Source of the DNA: an uncultured Bacilli bacterium
GTDB lineage: Bacteria > Bacillota_I > Bacilli_A > RF39 > UBA660
NCBI GenBank assembly: GCA_934090685.1
Contig: CAKOJN010000007.1
Coordinates: 1-64,000 of the forward strand
DNA length: 64,000 nt
Direction: 5' to 3'
The position numbers and the translations under genes are program-made. The stretch's first letter is position 1, and every line of letters starts with the position of its first letter. The notes under the pieces are model-generated. The model was not told the DNA's origin and made no database searches. It worked only from the letters and a program-made list of their open reading frames with translations. This document shows, in pieces, positions 32,422 through 41,054 of this stretch.

Positions 32422-32784
32422 ATGTTTAAAAAATTTAAAGAAAGAAAAGCAAAAACTCAAGAAGAAAGAGAGATTCAAAAAATTGATAGAAGAATTGCAG
32501 CACTTCAACTAGAATATGAACAAGAGCATGATATTTCTAAACGTATTGAATTAAATAATAAGATTAGAATTGAATTGAATAAAAAAAGAAGTATTCAAGA
32601 AAAACGTGATAATGAAAGACTTGCTGAGGAACAAAAACAAAGAGATGAGATGTCAAATTACTTTTATAGAAGCCTTGATAATTATCAAAGAAATAGACCA
32701 ACAATTATGAACGAAACGGCAAGAGATGAAGCGGATAGATTTGCAAAGTACATGGAAGAACAAGATAGAAGAAGAGGATTATAA
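32422..32784 (+). CDS. Charged coiled-coil protein of the HExxH cluster
   Basis: A 120-residue, strongly charged protein predicted from composition to be mostly alpha-helical coiled coil (EEREIQKIDRRIAALQLEYE then QEHDISKRIELNNKIRIE). Near the end it has ARDEADRFAKYMEEQDRRRG. GGAG lies before the ATG and the next gene begins one base after its stop. Could be a partner or scaffold for the putative peptidases; the sequence itself gives no function. Confidence 0.6.
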   Translation: MFKKFKERKAKTQEEREIQKIDRRIAALQLEYEQEHDISKRIELNNKIRIELNKKRSIQEKRDNERLAEEQKQRDEMSNYFYRSLDNYQRNRPTIMNETARDEADRFAKYMEEQDRRRGL

Positions 32785-32785
32785 T

Positions 32786-33187
32786 ATGGATAAATTTTCA
32801 AGTAAAAAAAATAATGATAAACAATTATCAAATAGAGTAGAAAACACAGATCCTGTAAGTTTAGAACAACAGTTTCTAGATTTAACTGATGAATTCACAG
32901 CGGCATATGCTGAATTTAGTAAGTTATTTAATTTTCACTTTGTTAATATAGGTAAAATAGATCCCGAAGAATCTTTAAGGCTTGGAACGTTATTAAATAA
33001 AATGAGTAATGAATTAATAGACAAATTAGAATTGCAATCATCACTATTAGATGAAATGTTTGGATTGCAAAATAATAGTGAAGAAGTTGAGATTACTGAT
33101 GAAGAATTAAGAGAAATAGAAAAATGGTGTGAAGAACGTTTTGATAACAATGATGAACAAGAAAAATCTGGTGGATTTGGAAGATAA
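32786..33187 (+). CDS. Acidic helical protein closing the HExxH cluster
   Basis: A 133-residue protein. ATG 32786 is chosen because AGAAGAGG lies 7 bases upstream; the frame is open from 32726 but that part overlaps the previous gene. Residues ~30-90 look helical (FLDLTDEFTAAYAEFSKLFN, SLRLGTLLNKMSNELIDKLE), and the tail is acidic (EITDEELREIEKWCEERFD). No family recognised. It ends in a strong bidirectional terminator, so the cluster 29610-33187 is closed here. Confidence 0.6.
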   Translation: MDKFSSKKNNDKQLSNRVENTDPVSLEQQFLDLTDEFTAAYAEFSKLFNFHFVNIGKIDPEESLRLGTLLNKMSNELIDKLELQSSLLDEMFGLQNNSEEVEITDEELREIEKWCEERFDNNDEQEKSGGFGR

Positions 33188-33191
33188 CCAA

Positions 33192-33220
33192 CTAAAAAGA
33201 TAACAGGCGTTATCTTTTTT
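33192..33220. terminator. Bidirectional terminator between the HExxH cluster and the transglutaminase-like gene
   Basis: AAAAAGATAAC (33193-33203) pairs perfectly with GTTATCTTTTT (33208-33218) around AGGC, with A and T runs on both sides. Confidence 0.92.
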
Positions 33221-34139
33221 AATATAGTTCTTTATAAAGAGAAATATTGAAATTATGGTCGTTTTTATCTTTTTTTAATAATGTATCTGTACTAATCATA
33301 AAGAAATTAGTTATATTATTTTTATTTATTTCATCATCATCCCAAGTAACATCTACATGATACCACTTATTATTAAAATAAATTACATTCCATATATGTT
33401 CTTCACTTGATACTTTAAAGTTCGGCACATTAAGTAAATCCATAGCGATAGCAAATGCATCTGTATAGCCACCACATATTGCTTTTTTTGTAGTTATTGC
33501 GCCATAAGCGGTTGTTGAACTTTCATTTTCAGTAGTAGTGTAGTCATCATCATAACTAATATTATTTATTAAATGATGATGTATTTTTTTAATATCTTCT
33601 ACAGTGACATTATTTTTATTTATTTTTAAATTTTCGATTAACTTATTAAAATAGTTTATTAAATAATCAGATTTATTCTTATCATAAACTTTATCTATTG
33701 ATAAATATATTTCTTTATCATCAGTTACCAATGTATTATATTTTTTATATGAATTAAGTGGACTAACATAATTATTAATCAGTGATACATATTCACTATC
33801 ATCAGCAACTTTTCTTACATCATTAGCACATCCTTCATAGTCACTTCTACAATAAAAAGTAAATTCATCCCATCCTTCATTTAAAACAGTATAATAAATT
33901 GATTTAATATCATCTATGTTTTTAGGTTCAAAATTATTTGTTTCTTTTAATACTTTAAAATTATATTTCCTATTATTTTTAGTTTGTTCTTTTGGTATTA
34001 CAACTTCAAAGCCGCTTATTTTATCTAAAAATCTATTTATTTTATTCATTGCCTTATCATAATTAATAAAAAATAAATATACTCCGAATAATATTATTAA
34101 TGAAATTAATACATTAAATAATCTTTTTGTTCTACTCAT
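33219..34139 (-). CDS. Membrane-anchored transglutaminase-like protein
   Basis: A 306-residue protein starting at ATG 34139, chosen because GGTGA lies 6 bases upstream; the frame is open to 34178. An N-terminal membrane helix (residues ~8-25, FNVLISLIILFGVYLFF) is followed by an outside region. The transglutaminase core lies near 190-270: TTKKAICGGYTDAFAIAMDL with the catalytic Cys, EEHIWNVIYFNNKWYHVDVT with the His, and VTWDDDE with the Asp, in the usual C-H-D order. Such proteins cross-link or cleave peptides at the cell surface. It converges with the HExxH cluster and follows rpsT on the same strand. Confidence 0.85.
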   Translation of the reverse strand: MSRTKRLFNVLISLIILFGVYLFFINYDKAMNKINRFLDKISGFEVVIPKEQTKNNRKYNFKVLKETNNFEPKNIDDIKSIYYTVLNEGWDEFTFYCRSDYEGCANDVRKVADDSEYVSLINNYVSPLNSYKKYNTLVTDDKEIYLSIDKVYDKNKSDYLINYFNKLIENLKINKNNVTVEDIKKIHHHLINNISYDDDYTTTENESSTTAYGAITTKKAICGGYTDAFAIAMDLLNVPNFKVSSEEHIWNVIYFNNKWYHVDVTWDDDEINKNNITNFFMISTDTLLKKDKNDHNFNISLYKELY

Positions 34140-34162
34140 AGCATTCACCATAAAAATTATAA

Positions 34163-34190
34163 CAAAAAAAGTAGACAATATCTACTTATT
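34163..34190 (-). terminator. Terminator of rpsT
   Basis: On the minus strand AAGTAGA/TCTACTT (34169-34175 with 34181-34187) is followed by a T7 run (complement of 34164-34170). It overlaps the rpsT stop codon. Confidence 0.75.
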
Positions 34191-34437
34191 TTTCATTAAC
34201 TATTTTATTTAATCTAGATTTATATCTATCTCTAGTATTGCTTTTAATAACTCCTTTTTGAGCAGCGATATCAATTCTCTTAATTGCTGTTGATAATAAA
34301 GTTGCTGCTTCTTCCTTAGTTGCTGCTTTTTCCACCTTTTTAATAGCAGTTTTCATACTAGACTTAATATCATTGTTTAGTACTGATTCTTTCTTTGTAA
34401 TTAATACTCTTTTTTTAGCACTTTTAATATTAGGCAT
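34186..34437 (-). CDS. rpsT: 30S ribosomal protein S20
   Basis: An 83-residue basic protein, the standard S20 size, that binds the 5' domain of 16S rRNA. MPNIKSAKKRVLITKKES and the later KGVIKSNTRDRYKSRLNKIV are typical S20 features, with the helical middle KSSMKTAIKKVEKAATKEEA. GGAGGTGG lies just upstream of the ATG on the minus strand. It is its own unit, next to a divergent spoIIP. Confidence 0.96.
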   Translation of the reverse strand: MPNIKSAKKRVLITKKESVLNNDIKSSMKTAIKKVEKAATKEEAATLLSTAIKRIDIAAQKGVIKSNTRDRYKSRLNKIVNEK

Positions 34438-34595
34438 TATTCCACCTCCCTTAAAACTTATTTAATCATAGCAAAAAAAAACTTAAAAATCAATAATTTT
34501 ACTAAATAAAATATTTTTTAGGTAAATTTTTATTTAATTATTTTATTCTACATATTTTTTAACTTTAATATTATATATTAAATATGGTGAACCAT

Positions 34596-35498
34596 ATGAA
34601 TAAATTTAAATGTAAAAATAATAATAGATTTATAAGACTTTTTTATATTTTAGTAATATTATTTATTATATTAATAATATTTTTTAAGAATCTAGATATT
34701 AATTATGTAATATTAAAGTCTGTTAAAAGTAAATTTAATAATAAAGTTATTGATACAGATAAAATAAATACTAAATTAGTATATAATTCTTTAAATAAAA
34801 TAATAGATTATAAAGATATGATAAAGCAAAATAAAAATGAAATAGTTGAAATTGATAATAGTGATTTTAAATACAGTGATGTTGATGTCACAAATCCACT
34901 TGTATACATATATAATTCTCATCAAACAGAAAACTACACTTTAAGAGTTAGCAATGATTATTCTATATCACCAACTGTATTTCATGCATCTTTTATATTA
35001 AAAGAGCATTTAAAAAATAATGGAGTATCTGCGTTAGTTGAAAATTCATTAGTGAAAGATTATTTAAATAAAAATAAATTATCATATTATTATTGTTACG
35101 ACGCGACTAGAAGTTTTATAAAAGAAAGAAAAAAGAAATATAATTTTAAATATATAATAGATTTACATAGAGATTCAGTTCATTATAAAAATACAACATG
35201 TGAAATAAATAATAAAAAATATGCAAGAATAATGTTCGTTGTCTCAATTAAACATAAAAATCATGAGAAAAATTTATCATTTGTAAATAATATATATGAG
35301 AAACTTAATAAAGAATATAAAGGTATAACAAGAGGAATATATAAAAGGAAAGATGTAATATTCAATCAAGATTTATATGATAATGCTATTTTAATTGAAG
35401 TCGGTGGTGTTGATAATACTATTGAAGAAGTTAATAATACACTTGAAGCGTTTGCTAAAGTGTTATCAGAATATATTAAGGAGCATAAAGAAGTATGA
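34596..35498 (+). CDS. spoIIP: Stage II sporulation protein P (SpoIIP) peptidoglycan hydrolase
   Basis: A 300-residue membrane-anchored amidase/endopeptidase that works with SpoIID and SpoIIM in engulfment during sporulation. ATG at 34596 is chosen because GGTGA precedes it by 6 bases; the frame is open from 34584. One membrane helix lies at ~residues 16-37. The catalytic domain has NPLVYIYNSHQTENY (~105), FKYIIDLHRDSVHYK (~188-202) and ILIEVGGVDNTIEEVNNTLE (~267-286), the conserved zinc-site and C-terminal motifs of SpoIIP. It overlaps the next gene by four bases (ATGA). Confidence 0.93.
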   Translation: MNKFKCKNNNRFIRLFYILVILFIILIIFFKNLDINYVILKSVKSKFNNKVIDTDKINTKLVYNSLNKIIDYKDMIKQNKNEIVEIDNSDFKYSDVDVTNPLVYIYNSHQTENYTLRVSNDYSISPTVFHASFILKEHLKNNGVSALVENSLVKDYLNKNKLSYYYCYDATRSFIKERKKKYNFKYIIDLHRDSVHYKNTTCEINNKKYARIMFVVSIKHKNHEKNLSFVNNIYEKLNKEYKGITRGIYKRKDVIFNQDLYDNAILIEVGGVDNTIEEVNNTLEAFAKVLSEYIKEHKEV

Positions 35499-35821
35499 AA
35501 AAAAAGAAGAATTATTTTTTAATATCTGTGTTATTAATATTTTTAATATTTTTTATATTATATATTTCTAAAGAATCAGGTTATTATGAGTATAAAGCGC
35601 ATTCAAAAGCAGCATTAACACAAGAACAAATAAAAAAATTTGAAAGTGATTTAAGTGAAGGAAAAAATGTCACAATAGATGATTATGTAGTCAATGATAA
35701 AGTAGATTATACAACTACAGTAGGGGACATGGGATATAAATTTGGTAATTTAGTAGAAGGTTTTATGAATGAAGGACTTAAAAAAACACTAAGATTCTTT
35801 AGTGCTCTATTTTATGAATAA
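35495..35821 (+). CDS. Small membrane protein co-translated with spoIIP
   Basis: A 108-residue protein with one N-terminal membrane helix (residues ~7-27, YFLISVLLIFLIFFILYI) and an outside domain with KAALTQEQIKKFESDLSEGK then NVTIDDYV. Its ATG overlaps the spoIIP stop (ATGA), so the two are translationally coupled. The last bases overlap the 3' end of the convergent YigZ gene. No family is firmly recognised; association with engulfment is an inference from coupling. Confidence 0.65.
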   Translation: MKKKKNYFLISVLLIFLIFFILYISKESGYYEYKAHSKAALTQEQIKKFESDLSEGKNVTIDDYVVNDKVDYTTTVGDMGYKFGNLVEGFMNEGLKKTLRFFSALFYE

Positions 35822-36154
35822 TTCACTCACTACTTTAGTATAAGTACGAGTTAATGGACCACTACCAAGAAGTGTACCACCAAAATATCTAATAACAACT
35901 ATCAAAGTATTATCAAGATTTTTTCTGTGAATAATATCAATGAGACCTCTAGTAGTGCCAGATGGTTCTTTATCTACATAATTCTTTTCAAGTGCTCCTA
36001 TTTTATAAGCATAAACAATATGTCTTGCTTTTTTGTGTTCACTTTTTAAACTATTAATAATGTCATCTACTTCACTAGTAGAACTAACTTCATATAAAAT
36101 ACCTATAAATTTTGATTTTTTAATTTCTAAATAACTTTCATTTAATTTTTTCAT
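35807..36154 (-). CDS. YigZ/IMPACT family protein, N-terminal domain only
   Basis: A 115-residue protein with the UPF0029/IMPACT core: IKKSKFIGILYEVSS (~residue 12), KARHIVYAYKIG (~44), NYVDKEPSGTTRGLIDIIHR (~57-76), VVIRYFGGTLLGSGPLTRTY (~85-104). Full-length bacterial YigZ/YvyE proteins are about 200 residues and have a second ferredoxin-like domain (DUF1949), which is missing here. The stop follows the end of the first domain cleanly, so it may work as a single domain. It overlaps the gene at 35495 by 15 bases at the 3' ends. Role unclear; eukaryotic IMPACT binds translation factors. Confidence 0.85.
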   Translation of the reverse strand: MKKLNESYLEIKKSKFIGILYEVSSTSEVDDIINSLKSEHKKARHIVYAYKIGALEKNYVDKEPSGTTRGLIDIIHRKNLDNTLIVVIRYFGGTLLGSGPLTRTYTKVVSELFIK

Positions 36155-36217
36155 ATTTAAATTATATAATATATTTAATATTATTTCTAGTGTGTTATAA
36201 TAAAAGCGAGGTGTACT

Positions 36218-37987
36218 ATGAGATTTAAAGATGAGCTTAGAGAAGTACCTAAAAAAAGTGGTTGTTATCTTATGTATAATAAAGATAATATTGTTATATA
36301 TGTAGGTAAAGCAAAAATACTTTTTAATAGATTACATAGTTATTTTAATAGAGAACATACAGGTAAAACAAAGAAAATGGTTAGTGAAATAGATCATTTT
36401 GAATATATAGTTACTGCGAGTGAAACAGAAGCATTTATACTTGAAATTAATCTTATTAAGAAATATGATCCTAAATATAATATATTACTTAGAGATGATA
36501 AAAGTTATCCATATATAGAACTCACAGAAGAAAAGTATCCTAGACTTAGAGTAAAAAGACAAATTAATATTTCAAAGAAAAATTCTCATTTATTTGGACC
36601 TTATCCTAATGTATACGCAGCAAGAAGAATGGTAAACTTACTTAATAGATTATATCCTCTTAGAAAGTGTGAAAATATGCCTAAAAAGGTGTGTCTTTAT
36701 TATCATATTAATGAATGTCTTGGTTATTGTGAACATAAAGATATTAATTGTGATACATATTTAAAAGAAATACTCAGTATATTAAATGGTAATAATAAAT
36801 TATTAATAAATAAAATTAATGAAAAGATAAAAATCAATTCAGAGAGTTTAAACTACGAAGTATGTAAAGAATTAGTTGATGAATTAGGCTACATAAATAC
36901 TGTTTTAAACAGTGAAATAGTAGTAGAACTTGATGATAATTTAAATAGAGATATAGTAAACTATTATTATGATAATTCATTTATAAGCATAGTTATATTC
37001 TTTATAAGAGGTGGTAAACTAGTAGGAAATCACTATAAAATAATACCTGTTATTGATGAAGTTAAAGAAACTCTAGAATATTATATAGTAAATTTTTATC
37101 AAAAAAGAAATATAGTTCCATGTGAATTAATCGTACCAGAAATACTTGATATTGAATTATTAAGTAATGTCATAAATACTAAAGTTATTAATGTATTTAG
37201 AGGCCCTAAAAAGAAACTGTTTGATATGGCATATAATAATGCTGAAACACAATATGAAAAAGAAATACAATTAATATATAATAATGAAAAATTAACAACT
37301 GATGCGAATGAAGAATTAAGAGCACTACTAAATTTACCTTCATTGCATACTATAGAGGCATTTGACAATTCTAATCTTTTTGGAACATATACTGTATCAG
37401 GTATGATTGTATTTAAAGATGGAGTGCCTTCTAAAAAAGATTATAGAAAGTTTAAATTAACTTTTGCTAAAAATGATGATGTAGCATCTATGAAAGAAGT
37501 AATATATAGAAGATATTTTAGATTATTAAATGAACATTTACCATTACCAGAACTTATAGTTGTAGATGGTGGTTATAATCAAATTACTGCTACAAAGGAA
37601 GTGATCTCATCTCTTTATTTAAATATAAAAGTAATAGGTGTTAAAAAAGATAATCATCATAGTCCTACAGCAATAGTTGATGGTGATGACTTTAGTGAAA
37701 TAGAAATAAAGAAAAGTTCAAATGTATTTAGATTGTTATCAAGAATAGATGAAGAAGTACATAGATTTACTATTAATTATCATAGAGATATAAGAAGTAA
37801 AGGCAGTATCGCAAGTGTTCTTGATAATATACCTGGCATTGGTACTAAAAGAAGAAAAGAACTTATTAAAAAGTATGGTTCAGTAAATAAAATAAAGAGT
37901 GCTAGTGTATATGATTTATCTAAAATAGTACCACTTAAAGTCGCAGAAGATATAAAAACTTATTTAAATTCTGAAGATGAAAAATAA
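36218..37987 (+). CDS. uvrC: Excinuclease ABC subunit C
   Basis: A 589-residue nucleotide-excision-repair nuclease that cuts both sides of a lesion held by UvrA-UvrB. The N-terminal GIY-YIG domain has KKSGCYLMYNKDNIVIYVGK then AKILFNRLHSYF (with GCYLM in place of GVYLM). A Cys cluster lies near 160-172 (CLYYHINECLGYCEH). The C-terminal RNase H-like endonuclease domain has IEAFDNSNLFGTYTVSGMIV (~384-403) and VVDGGYNQI (~454), and a helix-hairpin-helix pair follows (LDNIPGIGTKRRKELIKKYG). The UvrB-binding UVR motif region is weak. Spacing GCGAGGTG to ATG gives the SD. A strong terminator overlaps the stop. Confidence 0.95.
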   Translation: MRFKDELREVPKKSGCYLMYNKDNIVIYVGKAKILFNRLHSYFNREHTGKTKKMVSEIDHFEYIVTASETEAFILEINLIKKYDPKYNILLRDDKSYPYIELTEEKYPRLRVKRQINISKKNSHLFGPYPNVYAARRMVNLLNRLYPLRKCENMPKKVCLYYHINECLGYCEHKDINCDTYLKEILSILNGNNKLLINKINEKIKINSESLNYEVCKELVDELGYINTVLNSEIVVELDDNLNRDIVNYYYDNSFISIVIFFIRGGKLVGNHYKIIPVIDEVKETLEYYIVNFYQKRNIVPCELIVPEILDIELLSNVINTKVINVFRGPKKKLFDMAYNNAETQYEKEIQLIYNNEKLTTDANEELRALLNLPSLHTIEAFDNSNLFGTYTVSGMIVFKDGVPSKKDYRKFKLTFAKNDDVASMKEVIYRRYFRLLNEHLPLPELIVVDGGYNQITATKEVISSLYLNIKVIGVKKDNHHSPTAIVDGDDFSEIEIKKSSNVFRLLSRIDEEVHRFTINYHRDIRSKGSIASVLDNIPGIGTKRRKELIKKYGSVNKIKSASVYDLSKIVPLKVAEDIKTYLNSEDEK

Positions 37988-38030
37988 CTATTATTTTTAA
38001 GAATATTTCTTTTAAATAATAGTTTTTTTT
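37986..38030 (+). terminator. Terminator of uvrC
   Basis: AACTATTATTT (37986-37996) pairs perfectly with AAATAATAGTT (38014-38024) and is followed by T's. Confidence 0.88.
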
Positions 38031-38069
38031 ATTTTAAAAAAATATTTCTAAAAATATATAAAAATCCTA

Positions 38070-38104
38070 TTGACAAACATCCATTCGTAGTGTATCATGT
38101 TTGT
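38070..38104 (+). promoter_or_regulatory. dnaB-dnaI operon promoter with an operator-like dyad
   Basis: TTGACA (38070-38075) and TATCAT (38093-38098) are 17 bp apart. The inverted repeat ACAAACAT (38073-38080) / ATGTTTGT (38097-38104), 16 bp between arms, overlaps both promoter elements, so a dimeric repressor or activator may bind here. The start of a 250-base leader follows. Confidence 0.65.
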
Positions 38105-38353
38105 ACTGTAAAAGAAAAATAACGAAAGGAGGTAAAAATGAATTTTAGAATATATATAATGAAAATATATTAAAAGAAATGTTTTAAAATATTATATAAG
38201 TGTGATAAAATAATTATCAGAAAGAAAAATAAGAACAAAGAAAGTACGGTAGCGACTATCGGAATTTAAGTCTGCAAGAGAAGACTCGGAAGAGTGTCTA
38301 TGAAGCAGAAAAGAGTTATTTTAAAATACTTAGTTGTTCTATGAGGTACGAGC
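38105..38353 (+). ncRNA. Structured 5' leader of the dnaB operon (candidate cis-regulatory RNA)
   Basis: About 250 bases lie between promoter and dnaB. Near the start there is a perfect ribosome site (AAAGGAGG) and an 11-codon reading frame at 38138-38173. Later come a stem CGGTAG-CGA-CTATCG (~38248-38262) and a stem AGTCT/AGACT (~38270-38287), in a stretch richer in G and C than its surroundings. No known riboswitch class was recognised. The dnaB SD (GAGG) lies at the very end, so folding could hide it. Regulatory action is inferred. Confidence 0.5.
38138..38173 (+). CDS. Possible 11-residue leader peptide upstream of dnaB
   Basis: ATG with an ideal ribosome site (AAAGGAGGTAAAAATG) opens a frame MNFRIYIMKIY and then TAA. 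It is too short to judge by content. It may be a leader peptide whose translation controls the downstream stem-loops, or the 5' relic of a gene. The Ile/Tyr/Met content gives no clear attenuation signature. Confidence 0.35.
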   Translation: MNFRIYIMKIY

Positions 38354-39637
38354 ATGAAAAAAGTTTCATTATATCCAGCAGATGTGTATCAAGTTATAGA
38401 TAAAAGTTTACTTTCAGAAACAGATAAACTTATTTTAAACATGCTCTATATGCCCATAATAGGTAGTATAGCAGTTGCATTATACTTAAAAATGCAAAGT
38501 GAAACAAGAAATACATTTATTTCACCTGAATTAACTCATCATCATTTAATGACAAGTATGGGTACAACTCTTGATAATATAAAAGAAGCAAGATTAAAAT
38601 TAGAAGGTATAGGACTTTTAAAGACATATTATCATGAAGGGGAAGTAGGTTCTTATGTATATGAATTATACAGTCCAGTCTCAGCAGATGAATTCTTCTC
38701 ACATCCAATATTTAACGTTGTTTTATATAATAATGTAGGCAAAACTGAATATAATCGCCTACATGAATATTTTAAAATACCGCATATTTCATTAAAAGAA
38801 TACGAAGATATTACAAATGCGTTTGATGATGTATTTAAAAGTAGAAATTATACTGAATTTGAACTTGATGGTACAGATATAATATCTAAAAATAAATTAA
38901 TGCTTAAATATGAACTTGATTATGATTTTGATCTTTTAGTATCTAGTCTTCCAAAAGAAATGTTCAATCCTAAATGTTTAAATAAATCAATGAAGGAATT
39001 GATAACAAATCTATCTTTTCTCTATGAAATAGATCCAGTATCTATGGCAGATATTATAAGAACAACACTAAACGAAAAAGGTAATATTGATAGAGAAGAA
39101 TTAAGAAAAAACACCAGAAAATATTATCAATTTAATAATGATAATAGATTACCAAGTCTATTATTTAAGAGTCAACCAGAGTACTTAAAAGAAGCTAGTG
39201 GTGATAACAGTAGAAAAGGAAGAATAATTAAAGTATTTGAAAGTCACTCACCATATGAGTTTCTTAAAGCAAAGTATAAAGGTGTAAAACCTACTGAAAG
39301 AGATATGAAAATATTGGAAATGTTGCTTATTGATTTAAAACTTAATCCAGCAGTAGTAAACGTTTTAATAGATTATACTCTAAAAACAAATAACAATAAA
39401 TTGGTAAAAGGATATATAGAAACAATCGCAGGCCAATGGAAAAGAAGTGGAATAGAAACTGCAAGTGAAGCAATGAATATTGCTGAAAAAGAACATAAAA
39501 AGAAATACAAAAAAGAAAACATAATCACAAAGAAAAAAGAAGTTATTCCATCATGGTTTAATGAAAATATTGAATCTCAAAAAGATGATGAGAGCAATTT
39601 AGAATTTAAGAGTTTTATAGAGGAGTTTAGAAGATGA
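38354..39637 (+). CDS. dnaB: Replication initiation and membrane attachment protein DnaB (Firmicutes type)
   Basis: A 427-residue primosome protein that helps load the replicative helicase at oriC and restart sites. The N-terminal winged-helix part has DKLILNMLYMPIIGSIAVAL (~16-35), and the C-terminal DnaD-like domain has SHSPYEFLKAKYKGVKPTER then DMKILEMLLIDLKLNPAV and VNVLIDYTLKTNNNKLVKGY and IETIAGQWKRSGIETASEA (~295-372), the hallmark of DnaB/DnaD. It is not the helicase. GAGG lies before ATG. It overlaps dnaI by four bases (ATGA). The upstream dyad and leader suggest regulated expression. Confidence 0.92.
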   Translation: MKKVSLYPADVYQVIDKSLLSETDKLILNMLYMPIIGSIAVALYLKMQSETRNTFISPELTHHHLMTSMGTTLDNIKEARLKLEGIGLLKTYYHEGEVGSYVYELYSPVSADEFFSHPIFNVVLYNNVGKTEYNRLHEYFKIPHISLKEYEDITNAFDDVFKSRNYTEFELDGTDIISKNKLMLKYELDYDFDLLVSSLPKEMFNPKCLNKSMKELITNLSFLYEIDPVSMADIIRTTLNEKGNIDREELRKNTRKYYQFNNDNRLPSLLFKSQPEYLKEASGDNSRKGRIIKVFESHSPYEFLKAKYKGVKPTERDMKILEMLLIDLKLNPAVVNVLIDYTLKTNNNKLVKGYIETIAGQWKRSGIETASEAMNIAEKEHKKKYKKENIITKKKEVIPSWFNENIESQKDDESNLEFKSFIEEFRR

Positions 39638-40536
39638 AAAGTACAAATAATTTTGTTAAAAAAGGTAAAAAAGCAATACAAGATGATTTAAGAAGAGAAT
39701 ATGTTTTATCAAGCAAAGATGAAACATTTATGAAACTATGTGCTAGGCTTAAAACAGATGAAAAAATACTTATGAAATATACTTCTAAATTAGAAGATAC
39801 TGTTTGTGAACTTAAAAATTGCTCTAAATGTAAAAATCTTTCATGTTGTAAAAATCAAGTAGAAGGGCATGTGTATTATCCAGTTGTTTATAAAGATACA
39901 TTAGACTTTGTATATAAACCATGCAAATATTTTAAAGAAAAAAAAGATGAAAATAAAACTTTGTTCTTTGAAACACCTAAAATACTTATGAATGCTTCTT
40001 TAAGCAATTTAATATCCGAAAAAGAAAGAAATTCAATTCTTAAATATATAAAAGACTTTCTAAAAAAGAAAATGAAAGGTGAAACAGTAAAAGGAATGTA
40101 TTTAAGTGGATCATTTGGTAGTGGTAAATCTTACATATTAAGTGCATTATTAAATGAACTTTCAAATAAAGGATTTAAAACAGTTAATGTATATTATCCA
40201 TCATTATTAAAAAGATTAAAAGCATCATTCAATGAATATAACTATGATGAGGTATTAGATGAAATAATGACTAGCGATATATTATTAATAGATGATATTG
40301 GTGCTGAAAATAATAGTGCTTGGGCAAGAGATGAAGTTTTAGGGACAATACTTCAATATAGAATGGATAATAATCTAACAACATTCTTTACATCTAATTT
40401 TTCTATAGATGAACTAGAAAATGTCCTATCGGAAACTAGTAAAGGAACAGAAACAATTAAATCAAGACGTATAATTGAAAGAATAAAATATCTAACTATA
40501 GAAGAAAAATTAATTAGTAAGAATAAAAGACAATGA
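39634..40536 (+). CDS. dnaI: Primosomal protein DnaI (helicase loader)
   Basis: A 300-residue AAA+ ATPase that loads the replicative helicase. An N-terminal Cys cluster CKNLSCCKN (~residue 66) is the DnaI zinc-binding domain. Walker A is SGSFGSGKSYILSALL (~160-175), Walker B ILLIDDIGAENNSAW (~219-233) and a sensor region FFTSNFSIDELE (~252-263) follow, ending with IIERIKYLT. It overlaps dnaB and the downstream 5-FTHF cyclo-ligase by 4 bases each, so all three are translationally coupled. Confidence 0.93.
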   Translation: MKSTNNFVKKGKKAIQDDLRREYVLSSKDETFMKLCARLKTDEKILMKYTSKLEDTVCELKNCSKCKNLSCCKNQVEGHVYYPVVYKDTLDFVYKPCKYFKEKKDENKTLFFETPKILMNASLSNLISEKERNSILKYIKDFLKKKMKGETVKGMYLSGSFGSGKSYILSALLNELSNKGFKTVNVYYPSLLKRLKASFNEYNYDEVLDEIMTSDILLIDDIGAENNSAWARDEVLGTILQYRMDNNLTTFFTSNFSIDELENVLSETSKGTETIKSRRIIERIKYLTIEEKLISKNKRQ

Positions 40537-41054
40537 ACAAAGAAGAACTAAGAAAAAAATATCGCTTTATAAGGAAAAACATTTCAAACAAAGAATCAAA
40601 AGACAATATTATCTATAATAAAATAATTAATAACGAAAATATTTTAAATTGTGATATAGTACTAATATATATATCAAATAACGAAGAAATTAATACATTA
40701 AATATAATTAATCGATTATTAAATATTAAGAAAGTAGCAGTCCCTAAAATAGAAAATAATCAAATGAATTTTTATTTTATTAAGTCATTAAATGAATTAG
40801 AAAAAGGATACTTTAATATTTTAGAACCAACTACTAAAAACAAAGTATCGAATTTTAATAATACTGTATGTATAACACCTGGTATATGTTACTCATATTC
40901 AAAATACCGTATTGGATATGGTAAAGGATTTTATGATAGATTTTTTAATGGAAATAATGTATATAAAATAGGTCTTTGCTATAAAGAATGCTTAACAAAT
41001 GAGGAATTTAATGATAAATATGATATTAAAGTAGATGAGGTAATAACTGACTAG
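40533..41054 (+). CDS. 5-formyltetrahydrofolate cyclo-ligase
   Basis: A 173-residue ATP-dependent enzyme that turns 5-formyl-THF into 5,10-methenyl-THF, feeding one-carbon metabolism. It begins KEELRKKYRFIRKNISNKES, a typical start of the family, and the signature PGICYSYSKYRIGYGKGFYDRFF lies at ~128-150 (given here in pieces: PGICYSYSKYR then IGYGKGFYDRFF). Slightly short compared with ~190. It overlaps dnaI by four bases and ends the operon. Its link to replication proteins is probably only operon sharing. Confidence 0.9.
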   Translation: MNKEELRKKYRFIRKNISNKESKDNIIYNKIINNENILNCDIVLIYISNNEEINTLNIINRLLNIKKVAVPKIENNQMNFYFIKSLNELEKGYFNILEPTTKNKVSNFNNTVCITPGICYSYSKYRIGYGKGFYDRFFNGNNVYKIGLCYKECLTNEEFNDKYDIKVDEVITD

